Shown: positions 30,307 to 59,805, counted from the stretch's first letter. The stretch: 64,000 nt of DNA from Limanda limanda (GCF_963576545.1 NC_083658.1:8086928-8150927), one strand, 5' to 3'. The notes: a model not told the origin generated them from the sequence alone. Program-made: numbers and translations.

Positions 30307-31115
30307 AAATTAAACTAAAATATTTTACAATTGATGGATAAATTAATAGAAATAGGCTAGATGAACAGATGAACTATCCTCAGTCAGCACGCTAATATAT
30401 TTCCCCAGTAATATCATCAAAACTTACCTGACTAGTCCGTGGGCTAATGCAGTAGTGTGGCCTCAATAGCCCTGCTGTAGTGTGCAGGATGCTGGGAATT
30501 ATCTGTGCATGTGATGGAGAAATGCACAGTGCAGGGTTGAAATTCAACATGCAGCGTGTGCTGCATTCCATACATCTTTAAATAGAGTTTTCAATGACGT
30601 TTCTATTTGTCAGCGTTTAATTTGCGGTAACATCGTTTTTTCCAATTGAGTTGCTCTGACTGGTAAGAAATTTAAGATTCAGTCCTGTTGTACGAGACGT
30701 GAGGATTCACAAAGGAGAGAAATTATTAATTAGCAACCTTTTTAACAAAAGATTTTTAGGATTTATCAGCAGATATTCATATTATACATATTCATAGTTC
30801 ACTGTTTTTAAGTAGACTATGAACAGTTTTTATGTCCCTAGAAAATATATAACTCATTGAATAACACGAAAGATTTTTGTTTATACATCTTGTTTCTACC
30901 GATTTCTACATTATTTATCTATTTTTTATAATGTCCTTCATGTCCTTTTAAGGTTAAAGTGTATTTTTTGCACAGTATGAATGTGTGTTCTTAACTTGTT
31001 CATATGATTAAATATGTTTGTTTTAAAACAATTGTTTCTTGGTTCGTGAGATTCAATGACAGTGTGTGTTCTCTTTTATGTATTGAATGTGTTTCCAAGA
31101 ATAAAAGTCTAATAA
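30307..31115 (+). pseudogene. Orphan 3' end of a lost zinc-finger gene, unit 1
   Basis: Contains the internal part of the stop-codon hAT without its left end, decayed eighth/ninth finger sequence (gttgctctgactggtaag at about 30651), and the usual 3' UTR with AATAAA near 31100. No coding exon precedes it: the 5' flank before 30306 is fused directly to this 3' part, so a whole gene was deleted. Confidence 0.75.
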
Positions 31116-31895
31116 AAAGATAATGGCGTTGTCGCCCTCCTCCTCTTTGCTTCTGTACGAACGGAGGCTGCACTGGCTACAGTTGAATTGTCTCATCACG
31201 AGACCAATTAATCAGCTTCTCACAGTCAGACATGTTTGTTTACGTTTGACGTGAAGTCGGAGCTGGGCAATTTCAGGTCAGAATATCTGACAAATGAGTC
31301 GTCTGGAACGCAGCATTACACTCACACACACGGACAGTGAAGCAGCGATGATGGAGGAGCCCTCGATGACATTAAAGACGGTTAATGACAAACACAGGGT
31401 TCCTACGGTCATGAAAAACCTGGAAAAGTCATGGAATTGTAAAATATTTATTTCCAGGCCTGGAAAAGTGCTTGAAAAAATTTCTCGGAAGAAGTCATGG
31501 AAATTTATTACATTCATATTTTCATGTCGTCAACGCAGAGTTTTAAATAATTCATATGCTTTTAAAAGGAATACACTCAAAATATAAGCAGGCATAAGCT
31601 CTCTCTGTCTATCCTAATATCTATCTTTCGATGTAACATGAATACTATTTGTTCAATTTAATTATTGAGTATTTCTACTTCACTGTCTTAGTACTTTTAC
31701 TTGTAATGGAATATTCATTTACTGTCTTGTTACTTTTACCCCAGTGAATGATACGAATTCTACTTCCACCATTGATTAAGTTTATTTAGTTGCTTATACT
31801 GTAGAACTTGTAACAGTATTTCTGCTGTGCAGTATTAGTACTTTTCGTTGGCTGCTGGCTCGGAGCTCGGAGTCTCTGTTTCCTCCCGCTGGCTG
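31116..31895 (+). other. Spacer type X, unit 1
   Basis: Matches the spacer between genes A and B (10515-11300), including the cctggaaaagtcatgg repeat and the gatgtaacatgaatact phrase. No gene seen. Confidence 0.65.
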
Positions 31896-31902
31896 TCTTT
31901 GT

Positions 31903-32225
31903 CATAGATATATATATAAGGCTAGATATCTCGGCCACCGGAGTCGAATGTCCGCACATGGCGGCCATCTTGCTACATGCGGCTCGCCCACCCATAACAT
32001 TGTGTTGTAGTGGTACGTACTTTTTATAGTTATGACACTGCATACTTATGAATAATTATGTTATTTGCTAAACCGAGTTATGGTTATTTAAAAAGTACGT
32101 ATCATTACAACATAATGTAATGGGTGGGCGAGACGCCTGTAGCAAGATGGCCGCCATGTGCGGACGTCCGACTCCATTGGCCGGCAACACGGACGAGACA
32201 TCTAGCCTTATATATATATCTATGA
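31903..32225. mobile_element. Palindromic MITE before exon D, unit 1
   Basis: Long inverted repeat: catagatatatatataaggc... returns as ...gccttatatatatatctatg, and atggcggccatcttgct returns as agcaagatggccgccat. Flanked by tctttgt (31896-31902, 32226-32232), a 7-8 bp duplication of the target seen intact in gene B. 323 bp, no coding capacity. Confidence 0.85.
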
Positions 32226-32268
32226 TCTTTGTCCCCTCAGAGACGAGATGTGCGCAGAGAGGAGGAAT

Positions 32269-32569
32269 ATGGCCGCCGTGCAGCTGCTGCGGGTGCCGGT
32301 CTTATATATACAGTCTATGGTGTCGGTACGTGAGCGGATCAGCGCTGCCGCTGATGACTGCCTGCTGCAGGTGGAGAAAGGAGGAGGACAGGCTCAAGTC
32401 CCGGAGCTGAGAGCGATGCTAATGGCGGCCTGGGAGGAGATCCTCGCGGGGCTTGAGGAAACCTTGGCAGAGTACGAGGACCGAGTGGAGCAGTCCAAGC
32501 GGGAGATCTGCCGCCAGAGGAGGCTGCTCGATGCCGTGATGCAGCCCATAGTCCGGCTGCTCAGAGCAG
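32269..32569 (+). CDS. Orphan zinc-finger exon 1 (D), unit 1
   Basis: Same exon type as in A-C, 301 bp, ATG context aatATGG, donor GT at 32570 in phase 1. It has a nine-codon insert (VLYIQSMVS) from a transposon footprint and lacks two four-residue stretches (TERL and one of the EDR repeats). No exon 2 follows before the next exon 1 at 34415; intron sequence stops at about 34013 and is fused to spacer X. It may be dead, or could splice to exon 2 of the next unit (42327), as the phase agrees. Confidence 0.65.
32293..32327 (+). mobile_element. Transposon footprint inside coding exon D, unit 1
   Basis: cttatatatacagtctatg (32301-32319) between gtgccggt (32293-32300) and gtgtcggt (32320-32327). 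Adds 27 bp in frame. The core matches the terminal sequence of the MITE that lies just upstream. Confidence 0.75.
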
Positions 32570-32776
32570 GTCAGTCCCTAGAGGAACCGATAACAGGCTA
32601 ACGTTAGCTAGCATCAGCTCGAGCAGCGGAGTTAATACGTCACTTCCTGTCCCTGTCTGCTGCGCCACCTCTCACATGAATAATGAGGTTTGATTGATGC
32701 TGTTGTGAACGAGTCTGTGCAGAAAACATGCTGCTCTGTTGCTCATGTCTGAAACAGAAAGTTTGGACACATTTCT

Positions 32777-33802
32777 ACGGTGGTCCTGAGAGCTCAACGC
32801 ACAGCAACTTAAGAAAACACATGCAAGTGGACCAAACACAAGCAAAGTAAGAAAACATCTTCATCAATTTCACAACACAACACATTACAGAAATCAAGGC
32901 AATACAAAAATGCGCAGCAAATAGAGAAACGACACCGGAAGCGTTCCAGTGGACAGCTAAAAGTTATGGACACTGCTGCCAGAGGAGACACAAAAACGTT
33001 CAATACATCATACAAATTCGGTTCTACACAGGGGTCGGCTCCTCAGCCCCTCTGCAGTGGCTGCACAGTGAGTGAACATCACTTTCATTTTTTAAATCAT
33101 CATCGTATCAGGCCATCATGATATACCAGGAGCGGGCAAGTGTGTCTGTGTGTGTGTAGCTCCTGTTATTTGTCTGTGGGTCTCTCCGCCCACTCGCTCG
33201 CAGAGACCCACAGTGAGATCTGATCACGGAAGACAGTCTGAGCTAGAGACATGCTGTTTTCTCTTGTTAAACTGAATAAACAGTGCTAACAAGCAAGCCC
33301 CTGTTTGTGAGGCAATTTATTGTCCATAGTGTGCAGGGGTAGAAAACCTTCATCTCAAAAGTGACATTTTGCCCCCTCTTCTGAGCGAGCGGGCGGGGTA
33401 GGGGACCCGGGGCCGGTGCGCTCGCTATACACACACACTCGCCCGCTCCTGGTATTTCATGATGGCCTGATACGATGATGATTTTAAAAATGAACGTGAA
33501 GTTCACTCACGTTCATCTTTACGTTCATTTTAATAATATGAAACTGATTCGTTTTGTTCAGCGTTCGCGAAAAATATGCACAACACTGTCTCCTGTGGCA
33601 GCAGTGTCCATAACTTTTAGCTGTCCTCTGGAAACACTTCCGGTGTCGTTTCTCTATTTGCTGCGCATTTTTGTATTGGCCTTGAGTTCTGTCATGTGTT
33701 GTGTTGTGAAAGTGATGGAGATATTTTCTTACTTTGCTTGTGTTTTGTCCACTTGCATGTGTTTTCTTAAGTTGCTGTTCATTGAGCTCTCGAGGCCACC
33801 GT
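32777..33802. mobile_element. DNA transposon with long inverted ends, unit 1
   Basis: Ends acggtggtcctgagagctca and tgagctctcgaggccaccgt. The inverted arms are about 280 bp, and a second inner pair (catcatcgtatcaggccatc) also matches inverted. Duplication acatttct (32769-32776) / acattcct (33803-33810); genes A and B have the empty site. 8-bp duplication suggests hAT or P type. Reading frames inside are mirror images of the arms, not genes. Confidence 0.85.
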
Positions 33803-33810
33803 ACATTCCT

Positions 33811-34414
33811 CTGAGTTTTACCCACAGGTCTTGTCTGAAAGCAGCTTAACCAACTAACGTCCCCTCGCCCTGTTCTCCTCAGTTAGTGACCTAATTGGTT
33901 TATTTGGCCTCAAAATGAAAAACCTTTTTACCAGAACCCCTTTGTTTTATGCTGCTTCCTTTACGAACTGCGTCGTATCACCAACTGTAAACAACCTCAA
34001 CATCTCATTCATATGCTTTTAAAAGAAATACACTCAAAATATAAGCAGGCATATGCTCTCTCTGTCTATCCATCTATCTATCTACCTTTCGATCTTTCGA
34101 TGTAACATGAATACTGTTTGTTCAATTTAATTATTGAGTATTTCTACTTAACTGTCTTAGTACTTTTACTTGTAATGGAATATTAATTTACTGTCTTGTT
34201 ACTTTTACCTCAGTGAATGATACGAATTCTTCTTCCACCATTGGTAAAGTTTATTTAATTGCTTATACTGTAGAACTTGTAACAGAGTATTTCTACTGTG
34301 CAGTATTAGTACTTTTCGTTTCCTCTTCGTCCTTCAGGCCAGCAGAAGTCTCTGGTTCCTGCTGCTGTCTCTCTCCGTTCGAGCCGAGCCTCGATGTGCT
34401 CAGAGAAGAGGAAC
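33811..34414 (+). other. Intron D remnant fused to spacer X, unit 1
   Basis: Up to about 34013 this matches the intron just before zinc-finger exon 2 (caactgtaaacaacctcaac). It then jumps to cttttaaaagaaatacactc of spacer X. Exon 2 and 3' UTR of D are missing at this junction. Confidence 0.75.
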
Positions 34415-42790
<8,376 letters not shown>

Positions 42791-43048
42791 GAGAAGCCAT
42801 TTAGTTGCTCTGAATGTGGTAAAAGATTTTACCAAAAGGGCAGTCTGAAATCACATATGAGGAGTCATACAGGAGAGAAGCCATTTAGTTGCTCTGAGTG
42901 TGGTAAAGGATTTACCGGAAAGGGCGGTCTAAAAAAACACATGATGAGTCATACAGGAGAGAAACCGTTTAGTTGCTCTGAGTGTGGTAAAAGATTTAAC
43001 GCAAGGGGCAGTCTAAAAACACGAACCAAGAATAAAAGTGTATTTTAA
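42791..43048 (+). pseudogene. Untranslated fingers of gene C copy 2, cut by a deletion
   Basis: After the TGA two full fingers remain. The last breaks off after GSLKT and runs into RTKNKSVF of the ptprn tail. The hAT element, fossil fingers and 3' UTR up to the polyadenylation region are gone. The junction has a short filler (gaa) between aaaacac and ccaagaataaaa. Confidence 0.8.
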
Positions 43049-44249
43049 AGCTCCAAATGTAAATTTTTTTGAAACATCAAGGTTGAATGGCGTTTTGAAT
43101 TCTCAGTGTTTACACATCTGTGGCGTCCCTTCCTCTCTTCACACGACTAACACCTGCAGAAAACACATCCATGCTACGTCCTTCTCTTTGTGCCCCACTC
43201 AGGTCTTTCTGACGTGGATAAATCGTTGTATACCTCAAGCAAGTAAGGAAATGTTAAAAAAAAATGAAAGAAGGGCTATTCTTTGAAAATAAAGTAAAAT
43301 AAAAGCTTTTTGTATCTGTGAGATCTTAAATAAATCTTTTCGTGTTTAAGTTCTGCAATCACTGGGTTTGACTTCTGTGACTTTCTGAACTTTATCATCC
43401 TCATCACCAACAACAGTTTCTTATCAATATAAGCACGAGTATGAAAATTATATTTCTAATAGTTTGTTGATTGATGAGTTTGGTCATTTAATTTCGTTAA
43501 CTTTTAAAAACTTTTTAATGGATTAAAATTCAAAGTTATCGATGACGTATTCTTTTTGAGTGTTATTTTACTTTCTGAACTGAACTTTATAATAATAAGT
43601 CGATGATTTAGTAATGCAAAACATCCAAGGTTGAATGATAACATATTCCTCTCTGTGGTACAATAATAATACAGTAAATCATTTATCATCTTAAAAAGGT
43701 CAAGTAAAAATGAAGATTGTTGCCATTTTTTGGCAGATAATTCATATTCAGCTAATCTAATTTAGGTCAGTCAAGTTATTTAAGTTCTACGGAGCCCCGG
43801 AAGGGTCATTGCAAAGATTTTGAATCCAATATTTGTGTAAACAGCAGCTTCAGGGAAAGAAAAGATAATGTTATAAGTAGTAGTAGTAGTAGCAGCATTA
43901 ATATAATTATAATTTAAGCATTATCATTAGTATTAATATCATCAATTAAGGCCCGAGCACCGAACAGTAGGAGAGCGTAGGAGGCCCTATTGAAATGGAT
44001 TTTTTCAGGCAAATGAATTGCCTTTTTGAGGGCTTTCACATGCTCAAATTCTTACCAAAATTTGCAGAAAATTAGAAAGTGGTGAAAATGTACGTATTCT
44101 GGAGTCATTTTAAATGGTTGTGCCCTTCAGTACTGCTTTTCAGTCCCAGAAATTGTTGTTTATTTTTGGTTTTACGGTCAGTTTATTTCTACTTTACTGT
44201 CTTTGTAGTTTTACTTGTAATGGAATATTACTTTACTGTCTTGGTACTT
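43038..44249 (+). repeat. ptprn 3' UTR tail copy, unit 2
   Basis: Counterpart of 29095-30306, here joined almost directly to broken zinc-finger coding sequence. Confidence 0.9.
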
Positions 44250-45058
44250 AAATTAAACTAAAATATTTTACAATTGATGGATAAATTAATAGAAATAGGC
44301 TAGATGAACAGATGAACTATCCTCAGTCAGCACGCTAATATATTTCCCCAGTAATATCATCAAAACTTACCTGACTAGTCCGTGGGCTAATGCAGTAGTG
44401 TGGCCTCAATAGCCCTGCTGTAGTGTGCAGGATGCTGGGAATTATCTGTGCATGTGATGGAGAAATGCACAGTGCAGGGTTGAAATTCAACATGCAGCGT
44501 GTGCTGCATTCCATACATCTTTAAATAGAGTTTTCAATGACGTTTCTATTTGTCAGCGTTTAATTTGCGGTAACATCGTTTTTTCCAATTGAGTTGCTCT
44601 GACTGGTAAGAAATTTAAGATTCAGTCCTGTTGTACGAGACGTGAGGATTCACAAAGGAGAGAAATTATTAATTAGCAACCTTTTTAACAAAAGATTTTT
44701 AGGATTTATCAGCAGATATTCATATTATACATATTCATAGTTCACTGTTTTTAAGTAGACTATGAACAGTTTTTATGTCCCTAGAAAATATATAACTCAT
44801 TGAATAACACGAAAGATTTTTGTTTATACATCTTGTTTCTACCGATTTCTACATTATTTATCTATTTTTTATAATGTCCTTCATGTCCTTTTAAGGTTAA
44901 AGTGTATTTTTTGCACAGTATGAATGTGTGTTCTTAACTTGTTCATATGATTAAATATGTTTGTTTTAAAACAATTGTTTCTTGGTTCGTGAGATTCAAT
45001 GACAGTGTGTGTTCTCTTTTATGTATTGAATGTGTTTCCAAGAATAAAAGTCTAATAA
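44250..45058 (+). pseudogene. Orphan 3' end of a lost zinc-finger gene, unit 2
   Basis: Counterpart of 30307-31115, with the same missing left hAT end and fossil finger. Confidence 0.75.
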
Positions 45059-45845
45059 AAAGATAATGGCGTTGTCGCCCTCCTCCTCTTTGCTTCTGTA
45101 CGAACGGAGGCTGCACTGGCTACAGTTGAATTGTCTCATCACGAGACCAATTAATCAGCTTCTCACAGTCAGACATGTTTGTTTACGTTTGACGTGAAGT
45201 CGGAGCTGGGCAATTTCAGGTCAGAATATCTGACAAATGAGTCGTCTGGAACGCAGCATTACACTCACACACACGGACAGTGAAGCAGCGATGATGGAGG
45301 AGCCCTCGATGACATTAAAGACGGTTAATGACAAACACAGGGTTCCTACGGTCATGAAAAACCTGGAAAAGTCATGGAATTGTAAAATATTTATTTCCAG
45401 GCCTGGAAAAGTGCTTGAAAAAATTTCTCGGAAGAAGTCATGGAAATTTATTACATTCATATTTTCATGTCGTCAACGCAGAGTTTTAAATAATTCATAT
45501 GCTTTTAAAAGGAATACACTCAAAATATAAGCAGGCATAAGCTCTCTCTGTCTATCCTAATATCTATCTTTCGATGTAACATGAATACTATTTGTTCAAT
45601 TTAATTATTGAGTATTTCTACTTCACTGTCTTAGTACTTTTACTTGTAATGGAATATTCATTTACTGTCTTGTTACTTTTACCCCAGTGAATGATACGAA
45701 TTCTACTTCCACCATTGATTAAGTTTATTTAGTTGCTTATACTGTAGAACTTGTAACAGTATTTCTGCTGTGCAGTATTAGTACTTTTCGTTGGCTGCTG
45801 GCTCGGAGCTCGGAGTCTCTGTTTCCTCCCGCTGGCTGTCTTTGT

Positions 45846-46170
45846 CATAGATATATATATATAAGGCTAGATATCTCGGCCACCGGAGTCGAATGTCCGC
45901 ACATGGCGGCCATCTTGCTACATGCGGCTCGCCCACCCATAACATTGTGTTGTAGTGGTACGTACTTTTTATAGTTATGACACTGCATACTTATGAATAA
46001 TTATGTTATTTGCTAAACCGAGTTATGGTTATTTAAAAAGTACGTATCATTACAACATAATGTAATGGGTGGGCGAGACGCCTGTAGCAAGATGGCCGCC
46101 ATGTGCGGACGTCCGACTCCATTGGCCGGCAACACGGACGAGACATCTAGCCTTATATATATATCTATGA
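45846..46170. mobile_element. Palindromic MITE before exon D, unit 2
   Basis: Counterpart of 31903-32225 with one extra AT in the left arm. Confidence 0.85.
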
Positions 46171-46213
46171 TCTTTGTCCCCTCAGAGACGAGATGTGCGC
46201 AGAGAGGAGGAAT

Positions 46214-46514
46214 ATGGCCGCCGTGCAGCTGCTGCGGGTGCCGGTCTTATATATACAGTCTATGGTGTCGGTACGTGAGCGGATCAGCGCTGCCGCTGAT
46301 GACTGCCTGCTGCAGGTGGAGAAAGGAGGAGGACAGGCTCAAGTCCCGGAGCTGAGAGCGATGCTAATGGCGGCCTGGGAGGAGATCCTCGTGGGGCTTG
46401 AGGAAACCTTGGCAGAGTACGAGGACCGAGTGGAGCAGTCCAAGCGGGAGATCTGCCGCCAGAGGAGGCTGCTCGATGCCGTGATGCAGCCCATAGTCCG
46501 GCTGCTCAGAGCAG
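46214..46514 (+). CDS. Orphan zinc-finger exon 1 (D), unit 2
   Basis: As in unit 1, including the footprint insert VLYIQSMVS. One private substitution changes Ala to Val in EEILVGLEE. In-phase exon 2 in the next unit is at 56287. Confidence 0.65.
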
Positions 46515-46721
46515 GTCAGTCCCTAGAGGAACCGATAACAGGCTAACGTTAGCTAGCATCAGCTCGAGCAGCGGAGTTAATACGTCACTTCCTGTCCCTG
46601 TCTGCTGCGCCACCTCTCACATGAATAATGAGGTTTGATTGATGCTGTTGTGAACGAGTCTGTGCAGAAAACATGCTGCTCTGTTGCTCATGTCTGAAAC
46701 AGAAAGTTTGGACACATTTCT

Positions 46722-47747
46722 ACGGTGGTCCTGAGAGCTCAACGCACAGCAACTTAAGAAAACACATGCAAGTGGACCAAACACAAGCAAAGTAAGAAAA
46801 CATCTTCATCAATTTCACAACACAACACATTACAGAAATCAAGGCAATACAAAAATGCGCAGCAAATAGAGAAACGACACCGGAAGCGTTCCAGTGGACA
46901 GCTAAAAGTTATGGACACTGCTGCCAGAGGAGACACAAAAACGTTCAATACATCATACAAATTCGGTTCTACACAGGGGTCGGCTCCTCAGCCCCTCTGC
47001 AGTGGCTGCACAGTGAGTGAACATCACTTTCATTTTTTAAATCATCATCGTATCAGGCCATCATGATATACCAGGAGCGGGCAAGTGTGTCTGTGTGTGT
47101 GTAGCTCCTGTTATTTGTCTGTGGGTCTCTCCGCCCACTCGCTCGCAGAGACCCACAGTGAGATCTGATCACGGAAGACAGTCTGAGCTAGAGACATGCT
47201 GTTTTCTCTTGTTAAACTGAATAAACAGTGCTAACAAGCAAGCCCCTGTTTGTGAGGCAATTTATTGTCCATAGTGTGCAGGGGTAGAAAACCTTCATCT
47301 CAAAAGTGACATTTTGCCCCCTCTTCTGAGCGAGCGGGCGGGGTAGGGGACCCGGGGCCGGTGCGCTCGCTATACACACACACTCGCCCGCTCCTGGTAT
47401 TTCATGATGGCCTGATACGATGATGATTTTAAAAATGAACGTGAAGTTCACTCACGTTCATCTTTACGTTCATTTTAATAATATGAAACTGATTCGTTTT
47501 GTTCAGCGTTCGCGAAAAATATGCACAACACTGTCTCCTGTGGCAGCAGTGTCCATAACTTTTAGCTGTCCTCTGGAAACACTTCCGGTGTCGTTTCTCT
47601 ATTTGCTGCGCATTTTTGTATTGGCCTTGAGTTCTGTCATGTGTTGTGTTGTGAAAGTGATGGAGATATTTTCTTACTTTGCTTGTGTTTTGTCCACTTG
47701 CATGTGTTTTCTTAAGTTGCTGTTCATTGAGCTCTCGAGGCCACCGT
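46722..47747. mobile_element. DNA transposon with long inverted ends, unit 2
   Basis: Counterpart of 32777-33802 with the same flanking duplication. Confidence 0.85.
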
Positions 47748-48359
47748 ACATTCCTCTGAGTTTTACCCACAGGTCTTGTCTGAAAGCAGCTTAACCAACT
47801 AACGTCCCCTCGCCCTGTTCTCCTCGGTTAGTGACCTAATTGGTTTATTTGGCCTCAAAATGAAAAACCTTTTTACCAGAACCCCTTTGTTTTATGCTGC
47901 TTCCTTTACGAACTGCGTCGTATCACCAACTGTAAACAACCTCAACATCTCATTCATATGCTTTTAAAAGAAATACACTCAAAATATAAGCAGGCATATG
48001 CTCTCTCTGTCTATCCATCTATCTATCTACCTTTCGATCTTTCGATGTAACATGAATACTGTTTGTTCAATTTAATTATTGAGTATTTCTACTTAACTGT
48101 CTTAGTACTTTTACTTGTAATGGAATATTAATTTACTGTCTTGTTACTTTTACCTCAGTGAATGATACGAATTCTTCTTCCACCATTGGTAAAGTTTATT
48201 TAATTGCTTATACTGTAGAACTTGTAACAGAGTATTTCTACTGTGCAGTATTAGTACTTTTCGTTTCCTCTTCGTCCTTCAGGCCAGCAGAAGTCTCTGG
48301 TTCCTGCTGCTGTCTCTCTCCGTTCGAGCCGAGCCTCGATGTGCTCAGAGAAGAGGAAC

Positions 48360-56750
<8,391 letters not shown>

Positions 56751-56999
56751 GAGAAGCCATTTAGTTGCTCTGAATGTGGTAAAAGATTTTACCAAAAGGG
56801 CAGTCTGAAATCACATATGAGGAGTCATACAGGAGAGAAGCCATTTAGTTGCTCTGAGTGTGGTAAAGGATTTACCGGAAAGGGCGGTCTAAAAAAACAC
56901 ATGATGAGTCATACAGGAGAGAAACCGTTTAGTTGCTCTGAGTGTGGTAAAAGATTTAACGCAAGGGGCAGTCTAAAAACACACATGAGGAGTCATTAG
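56751..56999 (+). pseudogene. Untranslated fingers 3-5 of gene C, copy 3
   Basis: Same as 28060-28308, intact to the transposon-derived TAG. Confidence 0.8.
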
Positions 57000-57300
57000 G
57001 CTTGCAAAATTCCGGGGATATTCAAAGTGTGCAGTAGTGTGGCCTCAATAGCCCTGCTGTTGTGTGCAGGATGCTGGGAATTATCTGTGCATGTGATGGA
57101 GAAATGCACGGTGCACGGTTGACATTAAACATGCAGCATGTGCCGCATTCCATACCTCTTTAAATAGAGTTTACAATGACGTTTCTATTGGTCAGCGTTT
57201 AATTTGTGGTAACATCTTTTTTTTGAAAATTCCCCAATTTCCCGAGCCATGGAAGGTTTCCGGAACGTTTCCGGAAATTTTCCACCCCTTTGCAACCCTA
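56997..57300. mobile_element. hAT element supplying the distal TAG of gene C, copy 3
   Basis: Counterpart of 28306-28609, flanked by ggagtcat on both sides; fossil fingers follow at 57301-57446. Confidence 0.85.
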
Positions 57301-57785
57301 GGAGTCATACAGGAGAGAAATCGTTTAATTGCTCTGACTGGTAAAAGATTTAAGATTCAGTCCTATTGTACGAGACGTGAGGATTCATAAAGGAGAGAAA
57401 TTTTTCAGTTGCAACCTTTTGTAACAAAAGATTTTTTAGAATTTATCCACATATATTCATATTATACATATTCATAGTTCACTGTTTTTAATAGACTATT
57501 ACCAGTTTGTTAGTCCCTCGAAAATACAACTAATTTAATGACACGAAAGATTTGTGTTTATATATCTTGTTTCTACTGATCTCTACATAACTTATCTATC
57601 TTTCATAATGTCCTTCATGTCATTTATAGGTTAAAGTGTGTTCCTTGCACAGTATGAATTTGTGTTCTTAACTAATTTATATGATTAAATATGTTTGTTT
57701 TTTAAATCAATGGTTTCTTGGTTCGTGAGATTCAATGACAGTGTGTGTTCTCCTTTATGTATTGAATGTGTTTCCAAGAATAAAA

Positions 57786-58997
57786 GTGTATTTTAAAGCT
57801 CCAAATGTAAATTTTTTTGAAACATCAAGGTTGAATGGCGTTTTGAATTCTCAGTGTTTACACATCTGTGGCGTCCCTTCCTCTCTTCACACGACTAACA
57901 CCTGCAGAAAACACATCCATGCTACGTCCTTCTCTTTGTGCCCCACTCAGGTCTTTCTGACGTGGATAAATCGTTGTATACCTCAAGCAAGTAAGGAAAT
58001 GTTAAAAAAAAATGAAAGAAGGGCTATTCTTTGAAAATAAAGTAAAATAAAAGCTTTTTGTATCTGTGAGATCTTAAATAAATCTTTTCGTGTTTAAGTT
58101 CTGCAATCACTGGGTTTGACTTCTGTGACTTTCTGAACTTTATCATCCTCATCACCAACAACAGTTTCTTATCAATATAAGCACGAGTATGAAAATTATA
58201 TTTCTAATAGTTTGTTGATTGATGAGTTTGGTCATTTAATTTCGTTAACTTTTAAAAACTTTTTAATGGATTAAAATTCAAAGTTATCGATGACGTATTC
58301 TTTTTGAGTGTTATTTTACTTTCTGAACTGAACTTTATAATAATAAGTCGATGATTTAGTAATGCAAAACATCCAAGGTTGAATGATAACATATTCCTCT
58401 CTGTGGTACAATAATAATACAGTAAATCATTTATCATCTTAAAAAGGTCAAGTAAAAATGAAGATTGTTGCCATTTTTTGGCAGATAATTCATATTCAGC
58501 TAATCTAATTTAGGTCAGTCAAGTTATTTAAGTTCTACGGAGCCCCGGAAGGGTCATTGCAAAGATTTTGAATCCAATATTTGTGTAAACAGCAGCTTCA
58601 GGGAAAGAAAAGATAATGTTATAAGTAGTAGTAGTAGTAGCAGCATTAATATAATTATAATTTAAGCATTATCATTAGTATTAATATCATCAATTAAGGC
58701 CCGAGCACCGAACAGTAGGAGAGCGTAGGAGGCCCTATTGAAATGGATTTTTTCAGGCAAATGAATTGCCTTTTTGAGGGCTTTCACATGCTCAAATTCT
58801 TACCAAAATTTGCAGAAAATTAGAAAGTGGTGAAAATGTACGTATTCTGGAGTCATTTTAAATGGTTGTGCCCTTCAGTACTGCTTTTCAGTCCCAGAAA
58901 TTGTTGTTTATTTTTGGTTTTACGGTCAGTTTATTTCTACTTTACTGTCTTTGTAGTTTTAGTTGTAATGGAATATTACTTTACTGTCTTGGTACTT
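57786..58997 (+). repeat. ptprn 3' UTR tail copy, unit 3
   Basis: Counterpart of 29095-30306. Confidence 0.9.
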
Positions 58998-59805
58998 AAA
59001 TTAAACTAAAATATTTTACAATTGATGGATAAATTAATAGAAATAGGCTAGATGAACAGATGAACTATCCTCAGTCAGCACGCTAATATATTTCCCCAGT
59101 AATATCATCAAAACTTACCTGACTAGTCCGTGGGCTAATGCAGTAGTGTGGCCTCAATAGCCCTGCTGTAGTGTGCAGGATGCTGGGAATTATCTGTGCA
59201 TGTGATGGAGAAATGCACAGTGCAGGGTTGAAATTCAACATGCAGCGTGTGCTGCATTCCATACATCTTTAAATAGAGTTTTCAATGACGTTTCTATTTG
59301 TCAGCGTTTAATTTGCGGTAACATCGTTTTTTCCAATTGAGTTGCTCTGACTGGTAAGAAATTTAAGATTCAGTCCTATTGTACGAGACGTGAGGATTCA
59401 CAAAGGAGAGAAATTATTAATTAGCAACCTTTTAACAAAAGATTTTTAGGATTTATCAGCAGATATTCATATTATACATATTCATAGTTCACTGTTTTTA
59501 AGTAGACTATGAACAGTTTTTATGTCCCTAGAAAATATATAACTCATTGAATAACACGAAAGATTTTTGTTTATACATCTTGTTTCTACCGATTTCTACA
59601 TTATTTATCTATTTTTTATAATGTCCTTCATGTCCTTTTAAGGTTAAAGTGTATTTTTTGCACAGTATGAATGTGTGTTCTTAACTTGTTCATATGATTA
59701 AATATGTTTGTTTTAAAACAATTGTTTCTTGGTTCGTGAGATTCAATGACAGTGTGTGTTCTCTTTTATGTATTGAATGTGTTTCCAAGAATAAAAGTCT
59801 AATAA
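58998..59805 (+). pseudogene. Orphan 3' end of a lost zinc-finger gene, unit 3
   Basis: Counterpart of 30307-31115, one base shorter in the aaccttttaac run. Confidence 0.75.

Noticed and set aside
32809..33849. Frames on both strands with AAVSITFSCPLE
   Set aside because: They are the two inverted arms of one transposon read on opposite strands.
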